A stretch of DNA of 64,000 nucleotides from Cricetomys ansorgei (Eukaryota; Chordata; Mammalia; Rodentia; Nesomyidae), in assembly GCA_026225945.1 (NCBI GenBank), contig JAMJFZ010000770.1, positions 124,001-188,000 of the forward strand, in the 5' to 3' direction. Under the pieces are notes generated by a model. That model saw nothing but the letters and a program-made list of their open reading frames with translations. It was not told where the DNA came from and did no database searches. Shown here in pieces: positions 1-10,986 of the stretch; positions within the stretch are counted from its first letter, which is position 1, and each line of letters starts with the position of its first letter. Position numbers and translations under genes: made by a program.

Positions 1-433
1 GGAGAGCAGACCTCGTGTCTATGTGCGTAATGTGCACATTTACCATCGAGCGCACAGCCAACGAAAGCGCTTTGACAGAGCGTGAGCGTGGGCAGCAACC
101 TGCTCAGCCAGGCCCGCCCTCAGAGGCCAGGCCTTCCGATGGATCTGGAGCCTCTGCTCCACACGCTCTCCTCGCTTTATAGCTTCACCACCTCCAAACA
201 CTCCCTAGTGAGCGTCTAGTATGGGATGAACAAGTATGGGATGAACAAGCAGCCCCGCTAGCCTCGACTTTTAGTCCCCTAGCTCTCGGTACACGCCCTT
301 ACGAGTCCATCAAGGTCCCTCCCCGAATCCCCACCTCTTTGAGTAACGATCCCTGGAGTGTAGCTTGCTGCTCAGCAGCCGCTGACAGATGGTATAGCTG
401 AAAATGGAAAGAAAATGAATAGTTTAAGATTCC

Positions 434-810
434 ATCTTGTTGGGGCTGGAGAGGTGGCTCAGCAGTTAGGAGTGGGTGTGGCGGCCAGGTGTGGCAGCAC
501 ATGCCTTTAATCCCAGCACTCGGGTGGCTGAGGCAGATGGATCTCTGTGAGTGTGAGACCAGCCCGCTCTGCACAGCCATTTCTAGGCCAGCTACATAGT
601 GAGTTCCTTTCTAAGGATAAATAAGAAATCTACTGCTCCTGCAAGGACTTGAGTTCCGTATCTACATCTGACAGCTCCCAGCCGCTTCTAACTCCAGTTC
701 CAGGGATCTGGTGCCCTCTTCTGGCCTCCCCAGGCACTGCACTTACATGCAAATACCCACACTGAGTCACACATATACACATAAGTAGAACTAAAAATAA
801 AATCTTAAAG
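434..810 (+). mobile_element. B2-type SINE split by a B1 insertion
   Basis: GGGGCTGGAGAGGTGGCTCAG marks the tRNA-related head of a B2-like element and TGGTGCCCTCTTCTGGCC its body. The tail is A-rich with AATAAAATCTTAAAG. Between them, at about 482-605, sits a B1 (CCTTTAATCCCAGCACTC...GTGAG). Confidence 0.75.
482..605 (+). mobile_element. B1 SINE nested in the B2-type element
   Basis: Contains GCCTTTAATCCCAGCACTCG and GATCTCTGTGAG, the Pol III A-box region and core of rodent B1. Diverged in its right half. Confidence 0.7.
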
Positions 811-876
811 TATTAATACGTGTTGTATATTAAACTCATGTAGTTTTACGTGTGTGTATGCATATATATCTTTGGG

Positions 877-970
877 GCCGTATATTCTGTTGCATGTCTG
901 TAATCCCAGCATTTAGTTTGCTAAAACAGTAGGATTGTCAACTCAAAGTCAGCTTGGGCTGTTTGAAAAA
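877..970 (+). mobile_element. Degraded B1-like SINE
   Basis: TGTCTGTAATCCCAGCATTT and CAACTCAAAGTCAGCTTGGG follow the B1 pattern with strong divergence. The element runs into an A-rich end and then the TG array. Confidence 0.5.
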
Positions 971-978
971 AATGAAAA

Positions 979-1395
979 ATGTGTGTGTGTGTGTGTGCCC
1001 ACGTGTGTGTGCCCACGTGTGTGTCTGTGTGTGTCTGTGTGCGCACATGTGCGCTCGAGCGCATGTGCATGTGTGTCTGTGTGTGTATGTGCCCACATGT
1101 GTGTGTATGTGTGTGTGTGCCCACATGTGTGTCTGTGTGTGTCTGTGTGCGTGTTTGTGTGTATGTGCCCACATGTGTGTCTGTGTGCGCTCATGTGCAC
1201 ATGTGTGTGTGCGCATGAGTGTATGTGTGTGCGTGTGTGTGCGCGTGTGTCTGTGTGTGTATGTTTGTGTGTGCCCACATGTGTGTGCATGTGTGCATGC
1301 GCTTGAGTGTATGTGTGTGCGTGTGTGTGCGCGTACGTGTCTGTGTGTATATGTGTGTGCATGCGTGTGTGCACGTGCATGCACATGTGCACATT
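979..1395. repeat. TG-rich array with interspersed CCCACATG blocks
   Basis: About 415 bp of alternating TG interrupted by GCCCACATGTG, GTCTGTG and GCGC variants. All six frames are open because of the repeat; there is no coding content. Confidence 0.95.
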
Positions 1396-1756
1396 TGTTA
1401 GCCCTGCACAGATGTCAACCCACCACTACATCTCCGTGTAAACCACAGTCTCCCATGGCAGCCCTTCCTCAACCCTCTCATTAAGAGTTTTGGAGATGAA
1501 ACAGTGCTGTGAAGCACAGGCACTTAAATGGCACCCTGGCTTCACCTAACTTCGCTCACGGCACCTCTGAACTCATGAACCCTTCTCCCTCCTCATTTTC
1601 AACCTCAGGATATTAGCTAGGGTGTAAGGAGGAGTGAAATGAGGTCTGTGGGAAAGCGGATGGAACGGGACACCATGCTAGGCAAAGCAGACCAGACACA
1701 GACAAGTGGCATGTGTTTTACTCCCATATGAAAGAGTAGAGGGAAGATTGTGTGGG

Positions 1757-2178
1757 GGGACAGGCTAGAGGTGGGGCTAGGACACTGCATAGATGGGGGA
1801 TAGGCAAGGGGAGGGGGGACACAGCATAGATGGGGACAGGAAAGGGGAGGGGGGACACAGCATAGATGGGGACAGGAAAGGGGAGGGGACACACAGCATA
1901 GATGGGGACAGGAAAGGGGAGGGAGGAAAGGGGAAAGGGGACACAGCATAGATGGGGACACAAAGGGAGGGGCAGAAAAGGGGAGGGGGACACAGCATAG
2001 ATGGGGGACAGGAAAGGGGAGGGAGGAAAGGAGAGGGGGGACACAGCATAGATGGGGACAGGAAAGGGGAGGGGGGGCAGGAAAAGGGAGAGGGGATACA
2101 GCATAGATGGGGACAGGAAAGGGGAGAGGGGACACAGCATAGATGGGGGACAGGACAGGGGGCTCTGGGACACGGCAT
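1757..2178. repeat. Purine-rich minisatellite (about 10 copies)
   Basis: Units of roughly 37-53 bp contain GGGACACAGCATAGATGGGG followed by a variable run of AGGAAAGGGGAGGG. Length varies through the purine run. Confidence 0.92.
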
Positions 2179-2218
2179 AGCTGGCAGATACCTGAGTTCA
2201 TCTCTAGACCACAGGAAC

Positions 2219-2330
2219 TGGGTGCGGTCGTTGGCATCTGTAATGCCAGCAGAGGCAGGTCAGTGACCACACTTTGAGTTGGAAGCCAGCCTGGGCTACA
2301 TAAGACCCAGCCTCAAAACAAACAGAACGG
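2219..2330 (+). mobile_element. Diverged B1 SINE
   Basis: GGCATCTGTAATGCCAGCAG and AGCCAGCCTGGGCTACATAA followed by an A-rich end (CAAAACAAACAG). Confidence 0.6.
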
Positions 2331-2467
2331 AAGGGGAAGCAGAAGACTCCCCTCTCCCACATGTGGTCTGGGGACTCAAACTTCCATCAGGCTCAGACAG
2401 AGACAGAGACAGACGAGATGGGGGTCACATGTGCCACAGAACATGCATGGAGTTGGTTCTCACTTCC

Positions 2468-2560
2468 CACCTTTACAGGGCCTCTGGGGATCAAACCTGG
2501 GCCGCAGGCTTGCCCAGACAACACCTGAGCCATCTCGCGGGCCCTTGTTCTTTAAAACAC
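2468..2560 (-). mobile_element. B2/B4-type SINE head, reverse
   Basis: GGGGATCAAACCTGGGCCGC...GAGCCATCTCGCGGGCCC is the reverse of the GGGCTGGAGAGATGGCTC head of tRNA-derived rodent SINEs. Confidence 0.6.
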
Positions 2561-2989
2561 GCTCCATTTTATCAAGTAAGGCTCCCTAACACATGAAACA
2601 ATCTCACCAAAATGATTGCTCTTTCTAGATTAACTCTGGAAAGAATATCTCCAGCACACCTAAAAATGCAGGACAAGCACACTCTAGATTTGTGTATTTG
2701 CATATATGTATATGTGTACACAACTCACACACACACACATGTATGACATTTTCCAAGTTTACAGAGAATATTTAGGTTTTACCCAGGAAACCTTGCCTTT
2801 CGTTGCAAGAGACCATTAAGAGATTGAAACTGTAGCACTGAACGCTGATAACTGCCAGTGCTGTTCTCGCTACAACATCGCACGGCAGAGCGGACGCCAG
2901 ACACTGCATACACTGGAGCTTCTGCTAGCAGGGTTAGAGAACAAAGCCAGCGATGGGTAAAGGGCGTCCTCCATCTTTGCTAGTCATTG

Positions 2990-4045
2990 TGTGTCCACGT
3001 GTGTGCAATATGTGTAATGCATATATGTGCACGTTTGTGCACATGTGCTGTTTCATGTGTATAATGTGTTTTGTGTGAGCATGCATGTGTGTGTGTGTAT
3101 GTGTGTATGTGTGGGGTGTGTGTGTATGTGTGGGTCTGTGCATATGTGTGTGTGTATGTGTGGGTCTGTGCATGTGTGGGTCTGTACGTGTGTGGGTCTG
3201 TGTATGTGTGGGTCTGTGCGTGTGTGTGTGTGTATGTGTGGGTCTGTGCGTGTGTGTGTGTGTATGTGTGGGTCTGTGCATGTGTGTGTGTGTATGTGTG
3301 GGTCTGTGCATGTGTGTGTGTGTATGTGTGGGTCTGTGCATGTGTGTGTGTGTATGTGTGGGTCTGTGCATATGCGTGTATGTGTGGGTCTGTGCATGTG
3401 TGTGTGTGTATGTGTGTGTCTGTGCATGTGTGTGTGTGTATGTGTGTGTGTGTGTGTATGTGTGAGTCTGTGCATATGTGTGTGTGTATATGTGGGTCTG
3501 TGCATGTGTGTGTGTGTATGTGTGGGTCTGTGCATGTGTGTGTGTGTGTGTGTGGGTCTGTGCATATGTGTGTGTGTATGTGTGGGTCTGTGCATGTGTG
3601 TGTGTGTATGTGTGGGTCTGTGCGTGTGTGTGTGTATGTGTGGGTCTGTGCATGTGTGTGTGTGTATGTGTGTGTGTGTGTGTATGTGTGGGTCTGTGCA
3701 TATGTGTGTGTGTATGTGTGGGTCTGTGCATATGCGTGTGTGTATGTGTGGGTCTGTGCATGTGTGTGTGTGTATGTGTGGGTCTGTGCATATGTATGTG
3801 AGTATGTGTGGGTCTGTGCATATGTATGTGTGTCTGTGCATGTGTATGTATGTACGTGTAAGCATGTATGTGTAAGTTGTGCATATTTGTGTGTATGTGT
3901 GAGTCTGCATATATATGTATGTGTCTGTGTGCATCTCTGCATGTGTATGGGTGTGTGAGTCTGTGCATATGTATGTATATGTGTGTGTGCCTGTGCATGT
4001 GTGTGCGCATCTGTGCATATGTATGTATGGTGTACATGTGCGGGG
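2990..4045. repeat. 1-kb TG array with a 30-bp higher-order unit
   Basis: Between about 3120 and 3840 the unit GGTCTGTGCATGTGTGTGTG plus TGTATGTGTG (30 bp) recurs with small changes. It is a true minisatellite made of dinucleotide sequence. The edges decay into TATG and TGCATATG variants. Apparent long frames (HTHT.., CVCV..) are artefacts. Confidence 0.95.
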
Positions 4046-4224
4046 ATGCACATATGCAAATTCCAGGTCAATGTCCATGTCTTCCCGGACTATTCTGCCT
4101 GTTTCTGAGAGCATCTCTCACTGAACCTGAGGTCAACAACTCTACTGGGCTGACAGGCCTCTGAGCTCCGGAGACCTGCTTGTCACCGCCCCCCATCCAC
4201 ACTAAAGTCCAGTGCTGTCAGGCC

Positions 4225-4325
4225 CAGCTTTTTATGCGCTGGGGAACCCGAACTCAAATCTTCATGCTTGAGTGCCAGGCGCTCCAGTGGCAGCCATCTC
4301 CCCATCACCCAGCCTCCTGCTACCC
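4225..4325 (-). mobile_element. B4/B2-type SINE fragment, reverse
   Basis: GCTGGGGAACCCGAACTCAA...TCATGCTTGAGTGCCAGGCG...CCATCTCCCC is the reverse of the standard head of these SINEs. Confidence 0.6.
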
Positions 4326-4339
4326 ATGCTGGTCAGGTA

Positions 4340-5146
4340 AGATTATGTGCAAAGCAACTCAAAACATAGGTTTTGAGAACTTGTTAGAGCGAAAGGTAAG
4401 ACTGCCACACGATCTCCAGAAGGGCTGAGGTTAGCGTCACCATTCATGCGCTGCAGCCGCCACCAGCCTTCGGCACTGTGAGAACGTCCCGCGGAAGCCG
4501 CGTCTGTCACAGTGGGCAGAGGGAGGCGCGAGTACGCGTGCCTGAAACAGCGTGTCGTGTTCAAGAGAGCCTCAGAACAGGTATTGTGATTTTATATAAT
4601 TTAGTTAAGTGTAATTGTAGTAAGCTATCAATATTTTCAGAGATACTCTTTGTTTCTGGAACCAAGAAAGCACCTGGTTTTATTTACGGCAAACAAGAAC
4701 TTTGTGAGACTAGGAAACCCCTCTGGGGCTCAGACACTTGCAGGAGGAAGAAAGACGTGAAAAGCAGGGCCCCGGGTGACCCCTGGAGCATTCCGCCTCC
4801 TGCCACGCCCGCAGTGAGGATTGGTTACTGTAACTAAGAAACCTCAGACTGTTACCTGGTCCCCAGCGATAGTGCAACACGGGGCCTGGGCCCATCAGAT
4901 AGCAGAAACACTGGTTATTACAGAGGCGAGAGCAAGCAGAACACCTTCCCCCACCCCGGCTCCCTAGAAAGCTCGGCCAACTTTTAGAGCAAGATTAACT
5001 CTGCAGTGAAAAAACAGCGCAAAACCCACGCAGTGAGACTGCCCAAAGACACCGCCAAGATGGAACGGCTGACAGGAGAATCAGGACGGGGACCTGAGGG
5101 TGGGGCAGGCAGAGCCCAGGCTGTGGTCCCTGCAGACAGATCAGCC
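4340..5146. other. Intronic sequence without recognised element
   Basis: Mixed-composition sequence. No convincing SINE, exon or regulatory cluster was seen. A modest rise in CpG at about 4440-4550 is not enough to call an island. Confidence 0.5.
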
Positions 5147-5152
5147 TGTACC

Positions 5153-5485
5153 TGTAGCTGAATGTTGCTGTGGTGGTTCACCAAAGAAGACAGGGAGGTG
5201 CTTCAATAACTGCAACTCTGCCAGTCCTCAGCAGAGGGGACCACCGCCATGGCCAGTGCCGTGCTCCATAGTGGAACCCGGAGCTCTCAGACCAGGTCTT
5301 TTACTGATGCTGAACTCCAACTCCTCAGGTGCAGATCATAAGCAATCACCCCCGACCCCACCCCACACACGCACAGAAATCTAACACCTGCAAACAATAC
5401 GGAATGCCAAGACCTGGGCTAGCCCTTCACCCAACAGTGCACAAAAAACAATTTCAAACTTAATTAAAAATAAACTTCCCCAACA
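5153..5485 (-). mobile_element. Solo LTR of a class II-type endogenous retrovirus (copy A)
   Basis: A 333-bp LTR in reverse orientation has ends TGTAG... and ...CCCCAACA (TG...CA). It is flanked by a 6-bp target duplication, TGTACC at 5147-5152 and TGCACC at 5486-5491, with one change. It shares CACCAAAGAAGACA, CTCCTCAGGTGCAGATCAT and CCTTCACCCAACAGTGCA with the two LTRs at 6267 and 7949. A 6-bp duplication fits ERVK-like integration. Confidence 0.85.
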
Positions 5486-6266
5486 TGCACCGCCTCTGCT
5501 TTCCACAAAAAAAGATGCTCCGTTGCATCTCAAAGGATGGGGCTTGCTCTCAATCTAGGTCATGGGGATGACCCGGGACTTTTATGAACCCCAATGTCTG
5601 CAAAACCACAAACACTAGTGGTCTCCCCTAGGAAGAGGCTGTAGAATGCATAGAAACGTCACCCTCCGGTCTCTCCAACCCTAGAGGTGGGACAATTCTG
5701 GCCTGGCTGAAAAGTTGAGACGTGAGCCCACTGTCCTTGCAGCTCTAGAACAAGATCGCTTCACCCCAAATCACAGTATACCCTAAAAACCAGGTACAGT
5801 CACTGGATTCAGGACAGGAAAGCACACCAAGGTTTACAGAATAGCTCGGGAAACCACACAAGCCCACAAAACACAATTAAGTTCCTAACTGGGATAAACC
5901 CGACACCAGGGCTCGTGTGTGCTGGGTCAGCAGGTGAGAGGGCAGACAAGGCGGAACAGTAACGGCTCGTTCTGCTCATGGCTGGAGTTTTGTCCCTGGC
6001 AGAAGGCACGGGTTTTGATGGGACTTGCGTCTCCACTTACACTGCTACTTGTGTTCTCTCTGCCCTGCTGGGAGATTCTTAACTACCCCAGTATCACCCA
6101 CGGCAAGAGCTATTGAAGATGCATCAACCTGGCTGAGATGAGGGGAAGGAGATCAGATCACCTTTCATCTGAGCTTGCCTTTACCAGTGAGAGATGATCG
6201 ATCCCTCCGACGTCTCCTCTACTTACTCTATCTCAAGAGACTCCATCTGGTGTACAAACCAACACG

Positions 6267-6574
6267 TGTAGTTGAACGTCGCTGTGTGGGGTCACCAAAG
6301 AAGACACGGAGGCATTCTCGTACATGCAAACTCTGCCAGACCTCAGCACAGGGAACCACCGCCATGGCAAGCACCAACCTGGACAGCGGAACCTCGAGCA
6401 TCGCAGCTCAGGTGTTTGTATTCAGTCAGAACTCCTCAGGTGCAGATCATGAGCCATCAAACATCCCCCACAGAAACCCAACACCTGCAGACAGTACAGA
6501 ACGCCCTAGACAGCCCCTCACCCAACAGTGCATAAATCAATTTCAAACATAACTAAAAATCAACTTCCCCAACA
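6267..6574 (-). repeat. 3' LTR of the provirus (copy B)
   Basis: 308 bp, ends TGTAG...CCCCAACA. It matches copies A, C and D along its length, including CACCAAAGAAGACA and GGTGCAGATCATGAGC. Confidence 0.88.
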
Positions 6575-6590
6575 TTTCCCCTTTTCCGTA
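6575..6590 (-). other. Polypurine tract of the provirus
   Basis: On the minus strand GGAAAAGGGGAAA sits immediately before the TG of the 3' LTR, the expected position of the plus-strand primer. Confidence 0.8.
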
Positions 6591-7927
6591 TAAGCCAATC
6601 AAAAAATGGCTTTTTATCTCTACAACACAATTTAACACTACACCAGCAAAACTATTTACAAGAGGAGCTGTTATGAGGGTTCCGATGCATAGGACTCAAT
6701 GAAACCAAACATCTATCAAGCTTTTCACAATGTCTTTGGACAGCAGAAAAACATTGCCAATGTCCAACTATCTGGAATTCATTTGCGATCTTCTGCGCTC
6801 CTCCAAAGGGCTTGGTTCTGTCTCTCACCTCTGCAGCACACACAGCCTGTCCTCCAGGCTCTGGCTGGCTCCCCTCCATTGCTGCTGTTCTTGGTGGTCG
6901 CCTCATGGTACTGGCATCTCAAAATGCTCTGGTCTTCTATGCAACTGTGCTCCACTTTCACCAAGGGCCTCTCCTGGGCTCTCTTCATGGTGCCAAGTCT
7001 CAACTTCTCTTCATGACCCCTTCATCTGGCTTCAACTGCTACTCAGGCTGCACCTTTACCAATGGACTCTCCTGGCCTCTCACAGTGCCAAGCTTCAGCT
7101 GCTCTCCATGACCCCTTCATGCCTTCAAAACCAGAACCACCTGGGTAACACAGTGCCAAGTTCAGCTGCCAGCACCAGATAAAACCTCAGTCAGTTCTGG
7201 AAGACACTTTCCAGATTTTTAGATCAAGTCTGGTTTGCTGGAAAAATATCTGGTCCTTGTCTGCAGGAAAGGTTTCCCTCATGGGGTGGAGTTCTCATCA
7301 CCAATATCTGGACCACTTGTCTTTCTCTTAGTCAGGTTTGCAGGAGAAAAAAAAACCGGTCAGTTTAACTAGGTGGCTTTTTGTCTCTAAACTGTGGCTT
7401 CCATGATGCCATGGGGTCCTGGGTCTGTGGGAAGAATCTCCAGTTGAAACATTCTTGCTGGGTGGAGGTCTTTCTAACCACAGCTAAGGGGAAACACGGA
7501 GCCTTCTTCACAGATCTCAAAACACAACATCTTGAGCTTCACACACATACAACGAAGCTATCAGAAAATTCAGTTTGTGAAACGCAGGCTACCAGCAGTG
7601 GCAAGAGGGAGCGTCCACTCCATGATCAGGAAAAGCAGTAAGAACTTTGCTTTTCCTGCTACCAGCTGAATTCTTTATCTCTAAGGGCCTCCATTCTGTG
7701 GCTCTCACCTCGGAGCGTTTTCCTCATTTATTTATTAATTCCACAGCCGTTTCTCCTCATAGAGGCCTCTTTCCTTTCTCTCCTCTTCCTTTGGGGGCCT
7801 TCTACTCATTACTTTTGCAAATATAACCTCTGTCCTATAGGACCTGCCCTGAGCCTACTTCACCGGACTCTGAGGTCTGGAGTTTCCCGTCCTCCTTGTC
7901 TCCACGTTGGATGAGCTGGCGTGAGGT

Positions 7928-7946
7928 GGCCCACGTTGGTGCACCA
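7928..7946 (-). other. Primer-binding site resembling tRNA-Lys1,2 type
   Basis: The minus strand reads TGGTGCACCAACGTGGGCC, two bases inside the 5' LTR end. It aligns to the Lys1,2 primer site TGGCGCCCAACGTGGGGC with one inserted base and two substitutions. This is typical of betaretrovirus-like elements. Confidence 0.75.
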
Positions 7947-7948
7947 TC

Positions 7949-8175
7949 TGTAGCAGTACGCTGCTGTGGGGCGGCTCGGCAAGAGAGACGAGGAGGTACT
8001 CTCATACTGGAAGCCCCGCTGACCTCTGCAGAGGGAACCACCGTCACGGCCAGCGCCATACTCAACTGATGGTGGAACCGCGAGCATCTCAGCTCAGGTG
8101 TTCTATTAATTCAGAACTCCTCAGGTGCAGGTCATAAGCAATCAAAAACATAACTAAGAATCAACTTCCCCAACA
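7949..8175 (-). repeat. 5' LTR of the provirus (copy C), internally deleted
   Basis: 227 bp with the same termini as copy B, but it lacks the roughly 85-bp block that contains CCAACACCTGCAGAC in copies A, B and D. The two LTRs are clearly diverged, so the insertion is not recent. Confidence 0.82.
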
Positions 8176-8279
8176 AACACACTAACTCAGCCACGACTTC
8201 CTTAGTGGATAAGGAGCAGGGGCGCTCATACAGGGTTCTGCCGTGAACCAGCTTAATGACCCTGTAAATGAATGAATAA

Positions 8280-8762
8280 AAACGAATGAATGCTTTGTTT
8301 CACCAGCTGGGAATCCAATGACTTAATTGGTTCTTTTAACTTACACAAACTTACAGCAAACCTGGAGGAACAACTCCAGTACCAGGCATTTACCCAAAGA
8401 TATTGGAGGCAGGGGCTCAAACAGACACTGTACAACACACAGTGCCTCGTTACCCACAAAAGCCAAAAGGTGAAAGGTGAAAGCCGCCAGTGTCTGCGGA
8501 TAAATGGACACTAAAAATGAAGCTGCACACATTGGAATGTTATTCAGCCTGTAAAAAGGGAGGGCATCCTGCCTCAGGAGCAAACCTTGAGCAAACTAGG
8601 CGAGTCATAAGAGGGCAAACACCCTAAGAGTCCACGTCTACGAAGCTGTTAGAATAGTCGCCCTCACGGAGTCAGAAAGCAGAATGGGGTGATTAGTTAC
8701 CGACGGAGCACCAGGAGAGTCCTGCAGACCACAGTGGCGATGGTCAGTGAACCTCGCAGCTA
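8280..8762 (+). mobile_element. Ancient LINE-1 3' end
   Basis: Contains GGCATTTACCCAAAGATATTGG, GGACACTAAAAATGAAGCTG and GAATGTTATTCAGCCTGTAA, the familiar end of ORF2 and 3' UTR of old (L1M-type) LINE-1. It resumes after the B1 at 8905-8998. Confidence 0.75.
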
Positions 8763-8895
8763 CAGGAAGATGTGTCCAGCGTGGTAGCACACGGCTTTAG
8801 TCCCAGCACTGAGGAGGCAGAGGCAGAAGGAGCTCTGCCTACTGAGAGCCAGGACAGCCAGAGGTGACCCTATCTCAAAGGGGTGCGGGGGAGGG
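8763..8895 (+). mobile_element. B1 SINE inside the LINE-1
   Basis: GTGGTAGCACACGGCTTTAG, CCCAGCACTGAGGAGGCAGA and CCTATCTCAAAG. It splits the L1 3' end. Confidence 0.8.
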
Positions 8896-8904
8896 GGTGA
8901 GATG

Positions 8905-8998
8905 GTAAATTCTGTATGTATTTTACCAAAATTTCAAACATAAAAATTAATAAAATAGTACAATTTAGGCTATATAAATCTATCTCAATAAAAATTAA
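8905..8998 (+). mobile_element. Continuation of LINE-1 3' end
   Basis: TATATAAATCTATCTCAATA followed by AAAATTAATAAC matches the terminal TATCTCAATAAA of old L1 elements. Confidence 0.65.
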
Positions 8999-8999
8999 T

Positions 9000-9785
9000 A
9001 ACAACAAAGCACTGAGCTGTGGGCTTTAAAGGGCTGGACCACACGGGCTACATCTCCACAAACTTAACTTCTTCAAGGAAAAGCTGGGAAGGGGAGGCTG
9101 CAGCCGCAGCCCTGGCCACCTGACAAGAACCAGCAAGCTTCAGTGCTGAACAGCCTTCGCTGTCTCCCTCAGGCACTCCTGGGCCATCTGCTCCCTCCTG
9201 CCAACAAGAAAAGGCCAGGGGCCACTCCTCAAACAGCAGCAGCTCAGCACTGGGGTTTCACATAAAATCTCCGTTACAGCATCACTGAGGGTCCTGCCCT
9301 CTCTGCACCGAGTTTCGGATGACGAGGAATTAAATACTACTCGGCCTAAGGTGAGCGCACAGACACAAGACACAGCTAGAAAGAAACGGAAAGGAAGGCA
9401 GAAAACAAGTCAGACCTGGTCCATACCTTCCAGGCATGGGGGGTTGGGAATGATCTATAACGCGCCTAATGTAAGCAACTGAGGCAGCTGAGCAAAGGGG
9501 ACTTCCTTAGACTATTCCTGGGTATGTGCTGTGTGTGCGTGTGTGTTTGAAATTAGTTTAAAAAAAAAAAAAAAGGTAGTACGGGGTTAAAAATGTGTCC
9601 TCAGGATCTAGGATTCTATCAAAGAGCCACGCTGTAGGAATGTTCCAGAAACTTTCAGAAACAGAGTCTGTGAAAGAGGGACTATGTGAGGAACCGGAAA
9701 GGCAAGAGGGAGGACAGGAAACAGCAGTGTTTGTGCTGGCTGGGTGCTCCAGCCTGCACCTGACAGGAGAAGGCTGCCAGGCTGA
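9000..9785. other. Intronic sequence without recognised element
   Basis: No gene or clear repeat, apart from a short TG run and an A14 tract near 9560-9575. Confidence 0.45.
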
Positions 9786-9932
9786 AGGTGAGGGGAGAGG
9801 GGAGGGAGGGCAGAGGGGAGAGGGGAGAGGGGAGGAGAGAGGGAAGGGAGGGGAGGAGGGGGAGAGGAAAGGAGAGGGTAGAGGGGAGGGGAGGGGAGGG
9901 GAGAGAAGAAGGGGAGGGAAGGGGAGGGAGGC
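9786..9932. repeat. Homopurine GGGGA-type tract
   Basis: About 145 bp of almost pure purine on the plus strand (GAGGGGAGAGGGGAGG...), with mirror symmetry that could allow triplex (H-DNA). Confidence 0.9.
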
Positions 9933-10986
9933 GTGTCCAGCATGTCTGCTAGCTCACCCAGACCACCGCAGTAGGAAGCCCAGGAATCTGGCACGGGGTT
10001 TGATGGAAAGCCATCCACAACTGCGTGTGACAGTAACTGCATGTAATTAATTACACGATACAGCTATGCCTATTTCTTGACTGCTAACGGCAGGGCCTAA
10101 GAAGCCTGCACAGTGTCTCTCCAGTCTTAGGGGAAGACAGACCGCAGATCCGGCACAGGCTGCTCCCAACTCATCCTGCAAGCCGGCGGTGCCAGAGCAG
10201 ATAGGGGCTGTTGTAAATCCTGGGCCAAGGCAGCTGGGTTTTCTGAATGGGCCGAGCTTTCCAAATCCAGGGACAGAACCAACCTTGACTGCATAGAGCA
10301 GCACAGGGCACGGCTCAATAATAAAAGTGTCCTTGTAGCCCCGTGAGACAGAACCCAGTCTGCTGACTATATTCCAAATTCCACAGGACCTTCTTCCAGG
10401 CCAGAAAACACAGAGTTTCCCTGAAAACATTTGTTTCTATAGAGAGCACCAAAAACATTTGTGGTTCGTTTTTAGAATACATGTGAAGGCCAGGCGGGCT
10501 CGCTCCTGCAGAAGGGCTGTCCGACAGGCCTTCCCTGGGGCCAAGGGACAGCATCTGGATTGAGGAAAGTCCAGGACCCTAGGTTCAGCAGCGGGGCCCC
10601 TGGAGCCACATTCCCTAATGACCCCACAGCAAGGGCCACAGTGGAGAGCTGGGAGGGCGAACATCAGACCCAGTTCCCTCACTGATGGGCTGAGGCTGGG
10701 TCTGAGAGAGCCGTTTCCCACTCTAAGAGAATGGTCTCTAGGAGAGCCGTTTTCCACTCTAAAGAACACAATGTGGCACATTTGTGGCGGTCACGTGACG
10801 ACTTGAAAGCATCATTTCTCTCCTCCACCACAAAGGACTGGGAACGAACTCAAGTTGTCAGCCATCCTTGGCAGCAAGCGCCTTTACACCATGAGCCATC
10901 ATGATTTCCCCAAGAAAGTCTTTACCACTGGGAAGCCTTTAATATGCTTAATACACTCATCTGGATCCTCAACCAGGAATCTGAGA
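9933..10986. other. Unique intronic sequence
   Basis: No recognised exon or repeat. A short imperfect duplication (GAGAGCCGTTT.CCACTCTAA.GA) is present at about 10708 and 10743. Confidence 0.45.

Larger units (their letters stand above)
6267..8175 (-). mobile_element. Short non-autonomous provirus, class II (ERVK-like) type
   Basis: Two LTRs of one family flank about 1.37 kb of internal sequence in reverse orientation. The outer 6-bp target duplication is AACACG at 6261-6266 and AACACA at 8176-8181. A primer-binding site lies just inside the 5' LTR (7949-8175) and a polypurine tract just inside the 3' LTR (6267-6574). The internal part shows no gag, protease, polymerase or envelope reading frame that I can identify, so it must have moved using proteins from elsewhere. 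It lies in Dock9 intron 1 in the same direction as the gene. Confidence 0.88.

Noticed and set aside
938..1484. Long overlapping frames on both strands (CVCV/HTHT proteins)
   Set aside because: They are translations of TG/CA repeats, which lack stops in all frames.
1617..2270. 217-codon proline-rich minus-strand frame
   Set aside because: Derived from the purine minisatellite read on the other strand.
2934..4114. Frames of up to 367 codons rich in His-Thr
   Set aside because: Same artefact from the 30-bp TG minisatellite.
6699..7182. Possible viral gene frames inside the provirus
   Set aside because: Frames are short, overlap one another and show no gag, protease or polymerase motif; the internal region appears non-coding.
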